Positions 17,305 through 27,779 of a stretch of DNA of 64,000 nt are shown piece after piece (the first letter of the stretch is position 1; each line of letters opens with the position of its first letter). The stretch spans positions 1 to 64,000 of the forward strand of contig NZ_MKQD01000013.1 of the NCBI RefSeq assembly GCF_001913705.1, given 5' to 3'. The stretch is from Thalassotalea sp. PP2-459 (GTDB lineage Bacteria; Pseudomonadota; Gammaproteobacteria; Enterobacterales; Alteromonadaceae). A program made the position numbers and the translations under genes. The notes under the pieces are model-generated. The model saw only the letters and a program-made list of their open reading frames with translations, ran no database searches and had not been told where the DNA came from.

Positions 17305-18894
17305 TTAGCTTGTTTGACTTGCTAAATATTCATCATAACTACCGGCAAAATCAATAACGCCTTCGTCTTTTATTTCAATGATACGAGTTGCCAGACTAGA
17401 AACAAACTCTCGGTCATGCGATACAAAGATCAATGAACCTTCAAATTGTTCTAAGGCCATATTTAATGATTCGATCGATTCCATATCTAAATGGTTGGTA
17501 GGTTCATCCATTACCAAAATGTTCGGGTTTTGCATCATTAATTTGCCAAAAAGCATTCTACCTTGCTCACCACCCGATAATACTTTTACTGATTTTTTTA
17601 TATCATCAGCTGAAAATAACATGCGGCCTAACGCTCCACGAATTGATTGTTCGTCGTCACCTTCTTTGCGCCATTGGCTCATCCAATCAAATAAATTCAT
17701 GTCTGCTTCAAATTCATGTGCGTGATCTTGCGCATAATAGCCAATATTATGATTTTCTGACCACTTTACTTCACCGCTATCAGGCTGAATTTCATTCATC
17801 AGTGTACGTAAAAAGGTGGTTTTACCGACGCCATTTTCACCAATTACAGCAATTCGTTCGCCGACTTCTGCCATTAAATTGATATTTTGTAATACATGGT
17901 TATCGTCGAAGCTCACATTCAGTTGCTCAACTTCTAACACATTACGGAATAACTTTTTCTCTTGTTCAAAACGAATGAATGGATTAACGCGACTTGACGC
18001 TTTTACTTCATCAAGTTGAATTTTATCAATTTGTTTAGCACGAGACGTTGCCTGTTTAGCTTTAGATGCGTTGGCAGAAAAACGCGCAACAAAGGCTTTT
18101 AAGTCTGATATTTGTGCTTGTTTTTTTGCATTATCAGAAAGTAAACGAGCGCGAGCTTGTGTAGCTGCCAGCATATATTCGTCATAATTGCCAGGATAAA
18201 CGCGAAGTTCGCCGTAATCTAGATCAGCCATATGTGTGCAAACTGAGTTTAAAAAGTGGCGGTCATGCGAAATAATAATCATGGTTGAATCACGTTCGTT
18301 CAGGGTGTCTTCTAACCATTGTATTGTGTGAATATCCAAGTTGTTGGTTGGTTCATCAAGCAATAAAATATCAGGGTCTGAGAACAGCGCTTGTGCGAGA
18401 AGTACCCGTAATTTCCAACCAGGGGCTACTTCACTCATTTTGCCGTAATGTTGTTCAACAGGTATGCCAACACCGAGTAGTAATTCACCGGCACGGCTTT
18501 CTGCACTGTAACCATCCATTTCGGCATACAAAGATTCAAGGTCGCCCACACGCATACCATCTTCTTCACTCATTTCTGGTAATGCGTAAATACGGTCTCG
18601 TTCTTCTTTTACTTGCCATAATTCGGTGTGTCCGAAAATAACGGTATCAACAACGGAGTATTCTTCAAAACCAAATTGATCTTGTCGTAATTTACCAATA
18701 CGGTCATTTTGATCAAGGCTAACATTACCGCTGGTAGGTTCTAAATCACTGCCAAGTATTTTCATAAAGGTAGATTTACCACAGCCGTTGGCACCGATCA
18801 GACCATAGCGGTTACCGTTGCCAAATTTTTGTGAGATGTTTTCAAATAATGGTTTTGCAGCGAACTGCTGCGTGATGTTATTGGCGACTAAAAT
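17305..18894 (-). CDS. ybiT: ABC-F ATPase YbiT, apparent AUU start
   Basis: From 18894 the product is 529 residues, against about 530 for E. coli YbiT, and aligns through the N-terminus (M-L-V-A-N-N-I-T). Two ABC domains: Walker [10 protein letters not shown] (about 35-43) and GENGVGKTT; signatures are [10 protein letters not shown] and LSGGEQGRM; a Walker [17 protein letters not shown] pair is present. ABC-F proteins bind the ribosome E site and modulate translation. No ATG, GTG or TTG exists in frame before codon 44, which is past Walker A, while AGGAG lies six bases before ATT at 18894. So initiation at AUU is inferred. Confidence 0.9.
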   Translation of the reverse strand: MLVANNITQQFAAKPLFENISQKFGNGNRYGLIGANGCGKSTFMKILGSDLEPTSGNVSLDQNDRIGKLRQDQFGFEEYSVVDTVIFGHTELWQVKEERDRIYALPEMSEEDGMRVGDLESLYAEMDGYSAESRAGELLLGVGIPVEQHYGKMSEVAPGWKLRVLLAQALFSDPDILLLDEPTNNLDIHTIQWLEDTLNERDSTMIIISHDRHFLNSVCTHMADLDYGELRVYPGNYDEYMLAATQARARLLSDNAKKQAQISDLKAFVARFSANASKAKQATSRAKQIDKIQLDEVKASSRVNPFIRFEQEKKLFRNVLEVEQLNVSFDDNHVLQNINLMAEVGERIAVIGENGVGKTTFLRTLMNEIQPDSGEVKWSENHNIGYYAQDHAHEFEADMNLFDWMSQWRKEGDDEQSIRGALGRMLFSADDIKKSVKVLSGGEQGRMLFGKLMMQNPNILVMDEPTNHLDMESIESLNMALEQFEGSLIFVSHDREFVSSLATRIIEIKDEGVIDFAGSYDEYLASQTS

Positions 18895-19128
18895 AACAGA
18901 CTCCTAACGAGCGTAAATGAAGTAAAGAAATTGCGCGCGATTATACAGCAACTAACTAGTAGGTTAAATTATAAATACTGATAATTTAGCCGTTATATAG
19001 TTAATGTTAAGTAATAACACGGATGAGTTTAGTGTTGTGTTTAGACAGGGAATTGATGTGAAAACAACAGCTAAAATAACTAAGCTTTAGCTGTTGTTTA
19101 CCATTATGGTTACAGAGGAGGGAACCGC
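18895..19128. other. intergenic region upstream of ybiT
   Basis: About 230 bases with the ybiT promoter presumed here. No hairpin terminator is evident for ygiQ, whose stop is at 19129. Confidence 0.5.
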
Positions 19129-21381
19129 TTACCTGTTTTTGGATGAGTTATTACTCGAAAACTGGTTATTGCTGAAACGAGTCAAGCCTTGTTTACCTTT
19201 GCCCGCTTTCGTGCGTTTATTAATACCTTCACCTTTTTTATAGCCATGAGCATTATTTTTGCCTTTACCCGCTTTCTTATAATGCTGATAATTGCCTTCT
19301 TGTCTACCTTCTGGCGGCACTAAGCAGCCTGACTTTGTGCCAATCAACTTGCGAGCTAAGCCCATTTTTGTAAGTGCTTCACGGATAATCGGCCAGTTAT
19401 TTGGATCATGGTAACGTAAAATTGCTTTGTGCAAACGGCGTTGACGACCACCTTTAGGCACAACTACAGAGTCACTGCTTTTTTTGACGTTTCTTAACGA
19501 ATCTATTTCTGTATGGTACAACGTTGTTGCGTTTGCTAGTGGAGATGGATAAAAGTTTTGTACTTGATCTAATTTAAAATCATTTTCTTTGAGCCAAAGT
19601 GCTAAGTTCACCATGTCCATATCTGTGGTGCCAGGGTGGGCTGAGATAAAATAGGGGATAAGATATTGTTTTTTGCCAGCGGCTTTTGAATACTTATCAA
19701 ACAATGTCTTGAATGCATGATAGCTCCCCATGCCAGGCTTCATCATTTTATTTAATGGGCCATCTTCAGTATGTTCTGGGGCAATTTTTAGATAACCACC
19801 AACGTGGTGCTCAGCAAGCTCTTTAACATAGTCAGGGTCTTCAACGGCTAGATCGTAACGAACACCAGAGGCTATCAATACCTTTTTAATACCTTTGATT
19901 TTACGCGCTTTACGGTAAAGATTGATCGTCGGGGTATGATCGGTATCTAAATGCCCACAAATGGTTGGCCAAACACAGCTAGGTTTTCGGCAGGTAGCTT
20001 CTGCTTTAGGGCTTTTACAGCGTAGCTTATACATATTAGCCGTCGGTCCACCAAGGTCACTGATGACACCGGTAAAGCCAGGTACTTTTTCTTTTATATC
20101 TTCAATTTCATCCAGAATAGATTGCTCAGAACGCGATTGAATAATACGCCCCTCGTGTTCAGTGATACTGCAGAACGTACAGCCACCAAAACAACCACGC
20201 ATAATGTTAACGGAAGTTTTGATCATGTCGTAGGCTGGAATTTTAGCATCACCATAATTTGGGTGTGGTACACGCTGATAGGGTAAACCGAAAACACCGT
20301 CCATCTCTTCTTCACTCAACGGATATGCAGGCGGATTAAGCCAAATAATACGATCGCCATGACGCTGTACTAATGGTTTAGCAGAACCAGGATTGACTTC
20401 TTGATGGAAAATACGTGAGGCATGCGCATAAAGCATTTTATTATCTTTAACTTGCTCAAAAGTGGGCAAATTGATGTAAGTGGTAAGCCACGGTTTAGTT
20501 TTGTTTTTCCAGCTCTTGTTTTTATGTTTATCGCTTTTAAATTCAACTATATTAACAACTTGCGTGTTTGACTTTTCGTCCACAGTTTTTTCTTGTTCAG
20601 TGGCACAGCTAGTTTCATTAATTTCTTGATAGGGGCTTGCGATAGGATCAATCTTACCTGGTTTATCTATTGCTCTTGAATCTATACCATGCCATCCGGG
20701 TAATGCTTGCTTAGCTAAAAATGCTGTTCCCCTGATGTCTGTTAGCGTTTCAACAGGCTCACCTTTAGCTATTCTGTGACTTAATTCAACTAGCGGGCGC
20801 TCGGCATTGCCATACACCAGTAAATCTGCTTTGGCATCAAATAATATTGAACGACGTACTTTTTCTGACCAATAATCGTAATGCGCGATACGGCGCAAAC
20901 TTGCTTCTATGCCGCCAATAATCACAGGTACATCTTTGAATGCTTCTTTACACCGCTGTGAGTAAACTAAAACTGCTCTATCGGGGCGTTTACCACCCTC
21001 ATTATTTGGCGTGTAAGCGTCATCATGGCGTAAGCGTTTTTCTGCGGTATAACGATTGATCATTGAGTCCATATTGCCGGCGGTAACACCGAAATATAGG
21101 TTTGGCTTGCCAAGTGCCATAAAAGCGTCTTTTGATTGCCATTCCGGTTGCGCAATAATTCCAACGCGAAAGCCTTGAGCTTCTAACATTCTGCCAATAA
21201 CAGCCATACCAAAACTTGGATGATCAACATAAGCATCACCGGTAATTAAAATAATATCGCAACTGTCCCAACCAAGCTCATCCATTTCTTTCCGAGTAGT
21301 GGGTAAAAATGTTGATGTGCCATAACACTCAGCCCAATACTTTGGGTAATCAAACAAGGTTGTTTTAGGTAATGGGATCAT
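19129..21381 (-). CDS. ygiQ: YgiQ family radical SAM protein
   Basis: About 750 residues from ATG 21381, preferred because AGG lies six bases upstream and the N-terminus then aligns with E. coli YgiQ; ATG 21444 would add 21 residues without a ribosome site. The N-terminal B12-binding-like domain is followed by the radical SAM cluster motif CFGGCTFC (CxxxCxxC). Then comes a conserved region with KIAPEHTE and a basic, Lys/Gly/Ser-rich tail. It is widespread but of unknown reaction. Cytoplasmic Fe-S enzyme. Confidence 0.93.
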   Translation of the reverse strand: MIPLPKTTLFDYPKYWAECYGTSTFLPTTRKEMDELGWDSCDIILITGDAYVDHPSFGMAVIGRMLEAQGFRVGIIAQPEWQSKDAFMALGKPNLYFGVTAGNMDSMINRYTAEKRLRHDDAYTPNNEGGKRPDRAVLVYSQRCKEAFKDVPVIIGGIEASLRRIAHYDYWSEKVRRSILFDAKADLLVYGNAERPLVELSHRIAKGEPVETLTDIRGTAFLAKQALPGWHGIDSRAIDKPGKIDPIASPYQEINETSCATEQEKTVDEKSNTQVVNIVEFKSDKHKNKSWKNKTKPWLTTYINLPTFEQVKDNKMLYAHASRIFHQEVNPGSAKPLVQRHGDRIIWLNPPAYPLSEEEMDGVFGLPYQRVPHPNYGDAKIPAYDMIKTSVNIMRGCFGGCTFCSITEHEGRIIQSRSEQSILDEIEDIKEKVPGFTGVISDLGGPTANMYKLRCKSPKAEATCRKPSCVWPTICGHLDTDHTPTINLYRKARKIKGIKKVLIASGVRYDLAVEDPDYVKELAEHHVGGYLKIAPEHTEDGPLNKMMKPGMGSYHAFKTLFDKYSKAAGKKQYLIPYFISAHPGTTDMDMVNLALWLKENDFKLDQVQNFYPSPLANATTLYHTEIDSLRNVKKSSDSVVVPKGGRQRRLHKAILRYHDPNNWPIIREALTKMGLARKLIGTKSGCLVPPEGRQEGNYQHYKKAGKGKNNAHGYKKGEGINKRTKAGKGKQGLTRFSNNQFSSNNSSKNR

Positions 21382-21700
21382 GTGTTGCCTATTTAATACT
21401 AAAGTGCCTATGTTCGATAAGACGCAAGCCAATTTATCTAACATAGGATTTTGGCGCGCGATTATAACATTTTTAATTATTATTGTTAGCCAAAGTTAGC
21501 TACTGTTGTTTTTTCGAGGCTTAGCTTAGGTAATTTAAATGCTTTTGTTAAATTAAGTGAGCGTAATGTTACAACATGAAGAAAACATTCAGCGCTAAAA
21601 ATAAACAGGTTAACCTGTTCTGGTTGCCAAGCGTTTGCTTTTTACGTCACACTAGGGAAAATCATTGAATAATTATTTTAACAAAACTTAAGTATTTACT
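21382..21700. other. divergent promoter region ygiQ / S9 peptidase
   Basis: About 320 bases between divergent genes. A CAGGTTAACCTG palindrome lies near 21605-21616, a candidate operator. Nothing else stands out. Confidence 0.45.
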
Positions 21701-24244
21701 ATGAAAAATAACATCTTACTTTTAAGTGCAGTTAGTGTTGTTTTGTTCGGTTGTGTAGCCACGACCAATGAACAAACGGCAGAATCTGTGTTGAATGAAC
21801 CAAACGTTGTCGAACAACCATCGATGACAGAACAACAAGCCAGTTTTGCGAAAGAAAAGCCTACTTCAGCACCTATCGAAAATTTAACACCGACAAAAAA
21901 CGTCACAAAAAAAACGCTAGCGTCAGGTGAAATTGAATTAACGTTAGAAAAAATTATGTCAGATCCTGATTGGATGGGTAGAAGTCCCGAAGGTTGGTAC
22001 TGGGGAGATGATAGCAATACCGTTTACTATCAACAAAAACGTGAAGGTAACCCCATTCGAGACTTGTTCCGTAAATCGTTACAGCAATCGGGCAACGGAG
22101 CAAAAGTTAATTTAACAGAATACCATCAAGTAAAAGATAGATTTGCAGTAAAAGACCAGCTGGGTAAACGTGAAGCTTATATCTTTGAAGGCAATGTATT
22201 TGTTAAAACATTGGCTACGGGTAAAGTAACTCAACTTACTTATACATCTGCGGTAGAGCGCTCTCCAATGTTTCTTACAAATGGAAATGTTGCTTACCGA
22301 GTAAATAATAAATTCTTCGAACATGACCTTGCTAGCCAAACTATTAGAGAACTTGCTAGCTTAGTGGTAAAAGATAAATCTAAAGAAGAACAACCGTCGT
22401 CATATCTAGCCAAAGAACAGCGTAAGCTAATTGGTTATGTCGCCTTACAACAACGTAATAAAGCATTGCGAGATGAGCAAAAAGAGCAATTAAAAGCTAA
22501 AAACGCTACCTTAACGAAGACAGAGTTTTTTTTAGGTAAAGGCAAACGCATCGTTCATGCGAGTTTATCGCCAACAGGTGAAAAGCTTATTGTTAGCGTA
22601 GCGGAAAGCAAACCTTCTCGTGCTTCAACGGATATCATGCCGAATTACATTACGGATAATGGCGACATAGAAGCGAAAAAAGTACGTTCACGCGTAGCGA
22701 ATAATCGTAAATACCAAGAAGACGTTTTTCTGCTTGATTTAAAAACCGGGCAACAATTCCCTCTAAGTTTTGAAACACTTCCTGGGTATAACGAAGATGT
22801 GCTTGCTAGCGTAAAACAAGAAAATCATCAGCGTTTAGGCAAAACGTATCAAAGTGAAAAGTCTCCGCGTAATATTCATGTGATGCGCGCAAGTAACCCA
22901 ATCAAATGGCATGAAAACGGTCAACAAGTTGCAGTGCTACTTGAAGCTTGGGACAATAAAGATCGTTGGCTAACTACTGTAGACTTATTAGAAAATACAT
23001 TAGTGTCGCAGCATCGGCTTCATGATGAGGCATGGGTAAACTGGTCGTTTAATGAATTTGGTTGGTTAGAAGATAAACTTTACTATCTTTCTGAAGAAAG
23101 TGGCTTCTCTCATCTTTATGTTAAACGTTTAAAAGGGAAAGCTAAAAAATTAACGCAAGGTCGATTTGAAGTAAGCAATGTAAGCTTAACTAACGATAAA
23201 CGCCATTTTATTTTTAAAGCCAATAAAAAACATCCTGGTATTTATGAAATTTACCAAGTCGCTGTTGATTCAGGCAAATTAACCGCCTTAACTGATCTTG
23301 GTGGTATGAACGACTATGCATTAAGCCCAGATGGTAAAAAATTATTAATCCAACATTCTGAGGTTACCATGCCTCCTGAATTGTACGTTAAAACGATTGA
23401 TTCAAGCAGTAAAGCAGAGCGAATTACTAACACGGTATCAAAACAGTTCTTATCAATGCCGTGGGTAGCGCCAAGCGTTGTTGCTGTGCCGTCGTCATAT
23501 CAAAGTGAACCTGTATATTCACGCGTATATTTACCGAAAAATTTTGATAAAACTGCACAGAAAAATAAAGCGGTTATGTTCTCTCATGGTGCAGGTTATT
23601 TACAAAATGCGCATTTAGGTTGGTCAGGCTATTTTCGTGAATTTATGTTCCATAGCATGTTAGTACAACAAGGTTACGTTGTGATCGATATGGATTACCG
23701 TGCATCTAAAGGTTATGGTCGAGATTGGCGAACTGCAATTTATCGTCATATGGGTAAACCAGAAGTAGAAGATATGCGTGATGGCGTTGAATGGTTAATT
23801 GAAAATGCCAACGTTGATCGTAGAAGAATTGGTACGTATGGCGGCTCTTATGGTGGTTTTCTTACCTTAATGGCGATGTTTAAAGAGCCTGATTTATTTG
23901 AATCTGGTTCAGCATTAAGATTAGTGTCTGATTGGGCGTATTATAATCACGGTTATACGGCTAATATTTTAAACACGCCAGAAGATGACGCAATTGCGTA
24001 TGAACGTAGCTCGCCCATTTATTTTGCTGAGGGGTTAGAAAAGCCCCTGTTAATTAATGCGCCTATGGTAGACGATAACGTGTTTTTTGAAGATACAGTG
24101 CGTTTAGTACAGCGTTTAATTGAATTAGAAAAGCAAGACTTTGAAACGGCGATTTATCCGGTAGAGCCCCATGGCTTTGTACAACCGAGTTCATGGTTAG
24201 ATGAGTATCGCAGAATCTATAAGTTGTTTGAAAATAGGCTTTAA
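21701..24244 (+). CDS. S9 family (prolyl oligopeptidase/DPP-type) serine peptidase lipoprotein
   Basis: The protein has 847 residues. A lipobox-like LFGC at residue 18 predicts an envelope lipoprotein. The N-terminal half is a beta-propeller with WSFNEFGW and SPDGKKLLI blades. The C-terminal alpha/beta hydrolase has nucleophile GGSYGG (Ser716), Asp in VDDN (about 791) and His in EPHGF (824). It cleaves peptides, often after Pro or Ala; exact specificity cannot be read. Own terminator downstream. Confidence 0.9.
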   Translation: MKNNILLLSAVSVVLFGCVATTNEQTAESVLNEPNVVEQPSMTEQQASFAKEKPTSAPIENLTPTKNVTKKTLASGEIELTLEKIMSDPDWMGRSPEGWYWGDDSNTVYYQQKREGNPIRDLFRKSLQQSGNGAKVNLTEYHQVKDRFAVKDQLGKREAYIFEGNVFVKTLATGKVTQLTYTSAVERSPMFLTNGNVAYRVNNKFFEHDLASQTIRELASLVVKDKSKEEQPSSYLAKEQRKLIGYVALQQRNKALRDEQKEQLKAKNATLTKTEFFLGKGKRIVHASLSPTGEKLIVSVAESKPSRASTDIMPNYITDNGDIEAKKVRSRVANNRKYQEDVFLLDLKTGQQFPLSFETLPGYNEDVLASVKQENHQRLGKTYQSEKSPRNIHVMRASNPIKWHENGQQVAVLLEAWDNKDRWLTTVDLLENTLVSQHRLHDEAWVNWSFNEFGWLEDKLYYLSEESGFSHLYVKRLKGKAKKLTQGRFEVSNVSLTNDKRHFIFKANKKHPGIYEIYQVAVDSGKLTALTDLGGMNDYALSPDGKKLLIQHSEVTMPPELYVKTIDSSSKAERITNTVSKQFLSMPWVAPSVVAVPSSYQSEPVYSRVYLPKNFDKTAQKNKAVMFSHGAGYLQNAHLGWSGYFREFMFHSMLVQQGYVVIDMDYRASKGYGRDWRTAIYRHMGKPEVEDMRDGVEWLIENANVDRRRIGTYGGSYGGFLTLMAMFKEPDLFESGSALRLVSDWAYYNHGYTANILNTPEDDAIAYERSSPIYFAEGLEKPLLINAPMVDDNVFFEDTVRLVQRLIELEKQDFETAIYPVEPHGFVQPSSWLDEYRRIYKLFENRL

Positions 24245-24280
24245 CTTTAACAAATAAAGTGTATTTTTAGTTAACATTTG

Positions 24281-24308
24281 AGCCCAGCCTAAACAGCTGG
24301 GCTTTTTT
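24281..24308 (+). terminator. terminator after S9 peptidase; left boundary of accessory module
   Basis: AGCCCAGC/GCTGGGCT stem with a seven-base loop and T-run. An almost identical hairpin plus flank recurs at 26827. Confidence 0.88.
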
Positions 24309-24438
24309 ATGCCTAATGTTTTTTGAATAATGAACCAAAACTGTTAGTTCTAATTCAACGTTAGGGTTGAGTGATGTAACAGAGTTATTATTAAAGATAA
24401 ACAAGGTGTTAAGTATAAAAATGTTGACAATATCAAGT

Positions 24439-24445
24439 GGGGGGG
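24439..24445 (+). repeat. poly-G (7) tract in presumed promoter
   Basis: Seven G lie between a TTGACA box (24424-24429) and a TAATAAT box (24453-24459), about 50 bases before the translation start. Spacing between the boxes is 23, longer than optimal. Confidence 0.6.
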
Positions 24446-24492
24446 TACTCTGTAATAATTATATTTACATGGAATAATAAAAAAGGATTTTA

Positions 24493-25763
24493 ATGATGAA
24501 AGTGAAAATATTAGCGGTAATTGTTTTGGGTTTTGGGTTTTGGGTTTTGGGTGCTCAATCTCTAATGATGTTGAGGCTGCTCCACTGGTCACATGTAAAA
24601 GTATCTATGTTCATGGGCCTGATTATGTTTCATCAGAGCCCCTTTGCAGGATAAACCTCGAAAGTAGAAATACTATTATCAGTTCTTATGTGTATTTTAA
24701 TACGCCCGGTTTAACGGCATTAGAAAAAGAAGAAAATGTCATTGATCAAGTACTGTTACATAATATGCTTGATGGTGAGCTTGTAGCAGATATTACACTC
24801 GCACTAATTTCAGTAAAATCTCAATTATTGTTAGCTTTAGGTGATCTCCAAAGTAACTATGGCATTACCACAGCTGGTAAAGCTGCGATTAGTAATGAGA
24901 TATACAAGCTTAATGCTTTTATTACAAAATTAAATGTATATACAACTATGCTTAATGGTGGTGGGCAAATAGCACATCACATATACAATGATGAAATGGC
25001 GTTGGCTCTTTCAGAGTCTACTGGGTTACTCATTGCTTTAGGTATTACTATAACCGCGGGCCCTTCAATTACAGGTGCGCTTATTACTCTACCTGTATTG
25101 GTTACCCTTGAGTGGGGCACAGATTATATTGCGAACGAGCTTGCATCAATGTATAACACGGCCATGTATGAAGGCCATTATAGAGATAATGAAACTTGGG
25201 AGTGGCATAGCTGCAGGTTTGAAAAATACAGCATTAGATGTGAAGCATTTATACCACCGATCATTATCGATATGAAAAATAACGGACTTGAACTGTTAGC
25301 TCTAAAAAACAGTCAGGTATTTATTGATATTGATACCGACCAAATAGCAGAGAGGGTTGCGTGGTTTGACAAAAGTGAAGCAGTTTTACTATATGACGTG
25401 AATGGCTCTGGCACTTTTGATAATATTAAGGAAATCTCACTTTCGTGGCTTACATCTAAAAGTGGGGCTTCTGACTTAGAAGGTTTGATGATGCTAGATT
25501 CTAACAAAGATAATCAAATCTCTTATCAAGATGAAGAGTATAATCAACTGTATTTATGGAAAGACAACGGCGATGGTATTTCAACACACGATGAAATGAT
25601 TAGTCTAGCGTCTATAGATGCACACCTTGGCTTAACGCCAAAAAATATAAGCAAAATGGTTGAAGGAAATTTTATTGCGGCATCGTTTAGTTTATTTATT
25701 AGCGATCAAAAGTACACTGCGTATGATGTATTTCTAAGAACAAAGTTTGAAGAAAAATATTAA
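24493..25763 (+). CDS. secreted-type protein with EF-hand-like/RTX-associated domain, frame-switched by a 7 bp repeat
   Basis: AAAAGG precedes ATG 24493/24496, which opens a signal peptide (MMKVKILAVIVLGFG). Four TTTTGGG units (24524-24551) follow, then the main frame (24540-25763, about 407 residues, whose only in-frame start is a TTG inside the repeat). As sequenced, the ATG frame ends at 24654 after 53 codons. With two or five units the signal peptide would join the body. The body has a hydrophobic segment near 168-195 and a Ca-binding-like block (YDVNGSG, MLDSNKDNQIS, WKDNGDGIS) typical of RTX-associated proteins. Two paralogous membrane genes follow. Function unknown; a secreted effector is possible. 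Confidence 0.6.
24524..24551 (+). repeat. heptanucleotide repeat (TTTTGGG) x4, contingency-locus type
   Basis: Four perfect units inside the signal-peptide coding region. Each gain or loss shifts the downstream frame by one, so copy number decides whether the exported product is made. Confidence 0.9.
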
Positions 25764-25819
25764 CTTTATTCGATTGACTTAATCGGATTAAATAAAGGAA
25801 TTAAGTAAAGGAATGTAAA

Positions 25820-26290
25820 ATGGCGATAACCTTTAAACGAACAATAATATTTGACCAAGTTCCCCACCACATGTTTTATGTGTGTGTGTTAATGGCGGTA
25901 ACTCTTTTAATTTTTTATAATTTTGGACCGCGTAAACCAGAATACTACGGTAGAATAATTATGATCTTTTTAAGCTTTATCGGTACATTTATATACTCAT
26001 TTATTTATTTAGTGCAGGTGAGAAAAACACCCAAAACGATTGTTGTAAATTATGATAAATCTGTATTTATTGACGGGAAGCATAGGCCTGAAGCTTTTTA
26101 TATATTTTTGAAGTTAAAAGAAGATATTACAGACGTTCGAGTTGAAAATAATAAACGTCAGAAGTTTTATCCTTATGGTAAGTTTAAACTGATTAACCCA
26201 GAAGAAGACCTTGAAACAGAAGGGCTTTTTGAAAATTTAGGGGAATGCCTCACAGGTCACCTTATATATAGGTATATCTTGAAACGTTAA
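25820..26290 (+). CDS. two-TM protein, paralogue 1 (candidate immunity protein)
   Basis: The protein has 156 residues. Two TM helices lie at about 18-38 and 46-66, followed by a soluble C-terminal domain with strand-rich pattern (KTIVVNYDKSVFIDGK). It is clearly related to the next gene by shared positions: a QVP motif before TM1, FNF/YNF-P-K-EY between the helices, and V-x-IDG after them. No known family recognised. It follows the putative secreted protein by 57 bases in the same direction; duplicated small membrane proteins beside a secreted protein are a common immunity layout (inference). Confidence 0.7.
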   Translation: MAITFKRTIIFDQVPHHMFYVCVLMAVTLLIFYNFGPRKPEYYGRIIMIFLSFIGTFIYSFIYLVQVRKTPKTIVVNYDKSVFIDGKHRPEAFYIFLKLKEDITDVRVENNKRQKFYPYGKFKLINPEEDLETEGLFENLGECLTGHLIYRYILKR

Positions 26291-26308
26291 AAGTAATATG
26301 AGTTTTAT

Positions 26309-26761
26309 ATGGAAAAAGAATTGGTTACATTAATAAGAAAAAATTTATTAGAACAAGTACCTTACAAAATTTACTATGCATCTATCATAGCAGGCTTTAT
26401 GGTACTTCTTTTTAATTTTTTACCTAATAAGGCTGAATATTTTCAGTTCTTTATTGTAATGATATGTGTCTTTTTAGGAATGTTCATTTTATCAAGTATG
26501 TGTTTAATCAAAGCAAATACATTACCGAGCATTATAACTGTTTCTGAGAATCGTACTGTGTTAATCGACGGTTTGGATAATAATAAAATAAATACTATGT
26601 TTTTGGATATACAAGAAAATGGAGTAAAAGTAACAATTGACTATGAGGACAATAAGGTAACAACATCTGGAATATATCTCTTAGTTGATCCGCAATCAAC
26701 TCTGGAAAATTTAAAGTTTTTTGAATGTATATCAGAAACACAATATCGACTAAAAATATAA
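26309..26761 (+). CDS. two-TM protein, paralogue 2 (candidate immunity protein)
   Basis: The protein has 150 residues with the same layout as its neighbour: QVP motif at 16-18, two TM helices (about 24-40 and 45-66), and a soluble domain starting ITVSENRTVLIDG. Identity to paralogue 1 is low by eye but in register over the N-terminal half. It lies 18 bases after that gene and is probably in the same transcript, closed by the terminator at 26827. Confidence 0.7.
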   Translation: MEKELVTLIRKNLLEQVPYKIYYASIIAGFMVLLFNFLPNKAEYFQFFIVMICVFLGMFILSSMCLIKANTLPSIITVSENRTVLIDGLDNNKINTMFLDIQENGVKVTIDYEDNKVTTSGIYLLVDPQSTLENLKFFECISETQYRLKI

Positions 26762-26826
26762 TAGAACGACACGATGGTATTTGATAACACATGCAAATAA
26801 TTAAACATGTATAGCCTATCAATGTT

Positions 26827-26854
26827 AGCCCAGCCTGAACAGCTGGGCTTTTTT
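26827..26854 (+). terminator. terminator closing the accessory module
   Basis: Same stem and T-run as 24281-24308; 32 bases including the downstream ATGC match with one difference in the loop. Confidence 0.88.
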
Positions 26855-26893
26855 ATGCTAGTAATAAAGCTGTCATTCAATACGTGTTAACAG

Positions 26894-27640
26894 TTAATCA
26901 GCAAAGTTATCGCGGTAATGATCCACCCATAGGGCAGTTGCACCACAAATGGCTACTGGCATAATAACTAAGTTAACAAAAGGTATCATCGAACATACCG
27001 CTGTGGTAACACCAAAGCTATAACTTAACCCTTTACGCTCTGCTAATGCATGCTTCATCGCTTCAAAGGGTACTTTATGATTATCAAAAGCATAATCTTT
27101 GTATTGAATCGCCATCATCCATGCAACAAATAAAAACCACATGATTTGCCCAATGATAGGAATAAAGCTCAAGATAAAAAAGCCAACAGCACGTGGTAAA
27201 TAATAACGGAATTTACACCATTCCCTTGAAAATGTACGTGGTATATCTTTAACAATATCAAACACTGAACCAGGTGGGGGCATTTTATTGGTAAGCTTTG
27301 CTTCGAGCTTTTCCGCTAACAGCCCATTAAACGGCGCTGCAAGCCAATTAGCAACAGAACTAAAAATAAAAGAAAAGAACACTAAAAGAAACAGTAAAGT
27401 AAGTGGTTGTACTATCCAGGTTAGCCATTGTAAAAACTCAGGAAGCCAAGACTCGAATGCTAGCATCCATTCATCAAGTTTTGTAAATAAATAACTGAAC
27501 GCAACGGCGAATAAACACAAGTTGACTGATAACGGTATAAATACAAATCGTTTAACGCCTTTCATTCTGATTAAAGAAAAACCAAGTAATAAATAGCCGG
27601 CGCCGCTATAAGCTAAGGGAGAAGAGTGGTTTTGCTGCAT
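26894..27640 (-). CDS. cysZ: CysZ family sulfate transporter
   Basis: The protein has 248 residues with several hydrophobic segments, matching CysZ in length and in the YLLLGFSLI start, the LAAPFNGLLAEK region and the FGVTTAVCSMIPFVNLVIMPVA block. It imports sulfate for cysteine synthesis at the inner membrane. Divergent from smc, an arrangement related to the cysZ-zipA-ligA neighbourhood of enterics. Confidence 0.92.
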   Translation of the reverse strand: MQQNHSSPLAYSGAGYLLLGFSLIRMKGVKRFVFIPLSVNLCLFAVAFSYLFTKLDEWMLAFESWLPEFLQWLTWIVQPLTLLFLLVFFSFIFSSVANWLAAPFNGLLAEKLEAKLTNKMPPPGSVFDIVKDIPRTFSREWCKFRYYLPRAVGFFILSFIPIIGQIMWFLFVAWMMAIQYKDYAFDNHKVPFEAMKHALAERKGLSYSFGVTTAVCSMIPFVNLVIMPVAICGATALWVDHYRDNFAD

Positions 27641-27779
27641 TATTAACCTTTACTTTTCTGAAATAAAAATAGTATACCTAGCAAAGTTGGAACAGAGAAG
27701 GAAACACAGGTGCTAAAGGCGATATTTTCTGGTAGAGTCAGTTTATAAAAGCAATATATCATGCGGGCTACAAGCGTAA

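Noticed and set aside
24540-24542. TTG inside the repeat as the normal start of the module protein
   Set aside because: No ribosome site before it, and it would drop the signal peptide whose ATG has a good site; frame switching explains the pattern better, though use of the TTG cannot be excluded.
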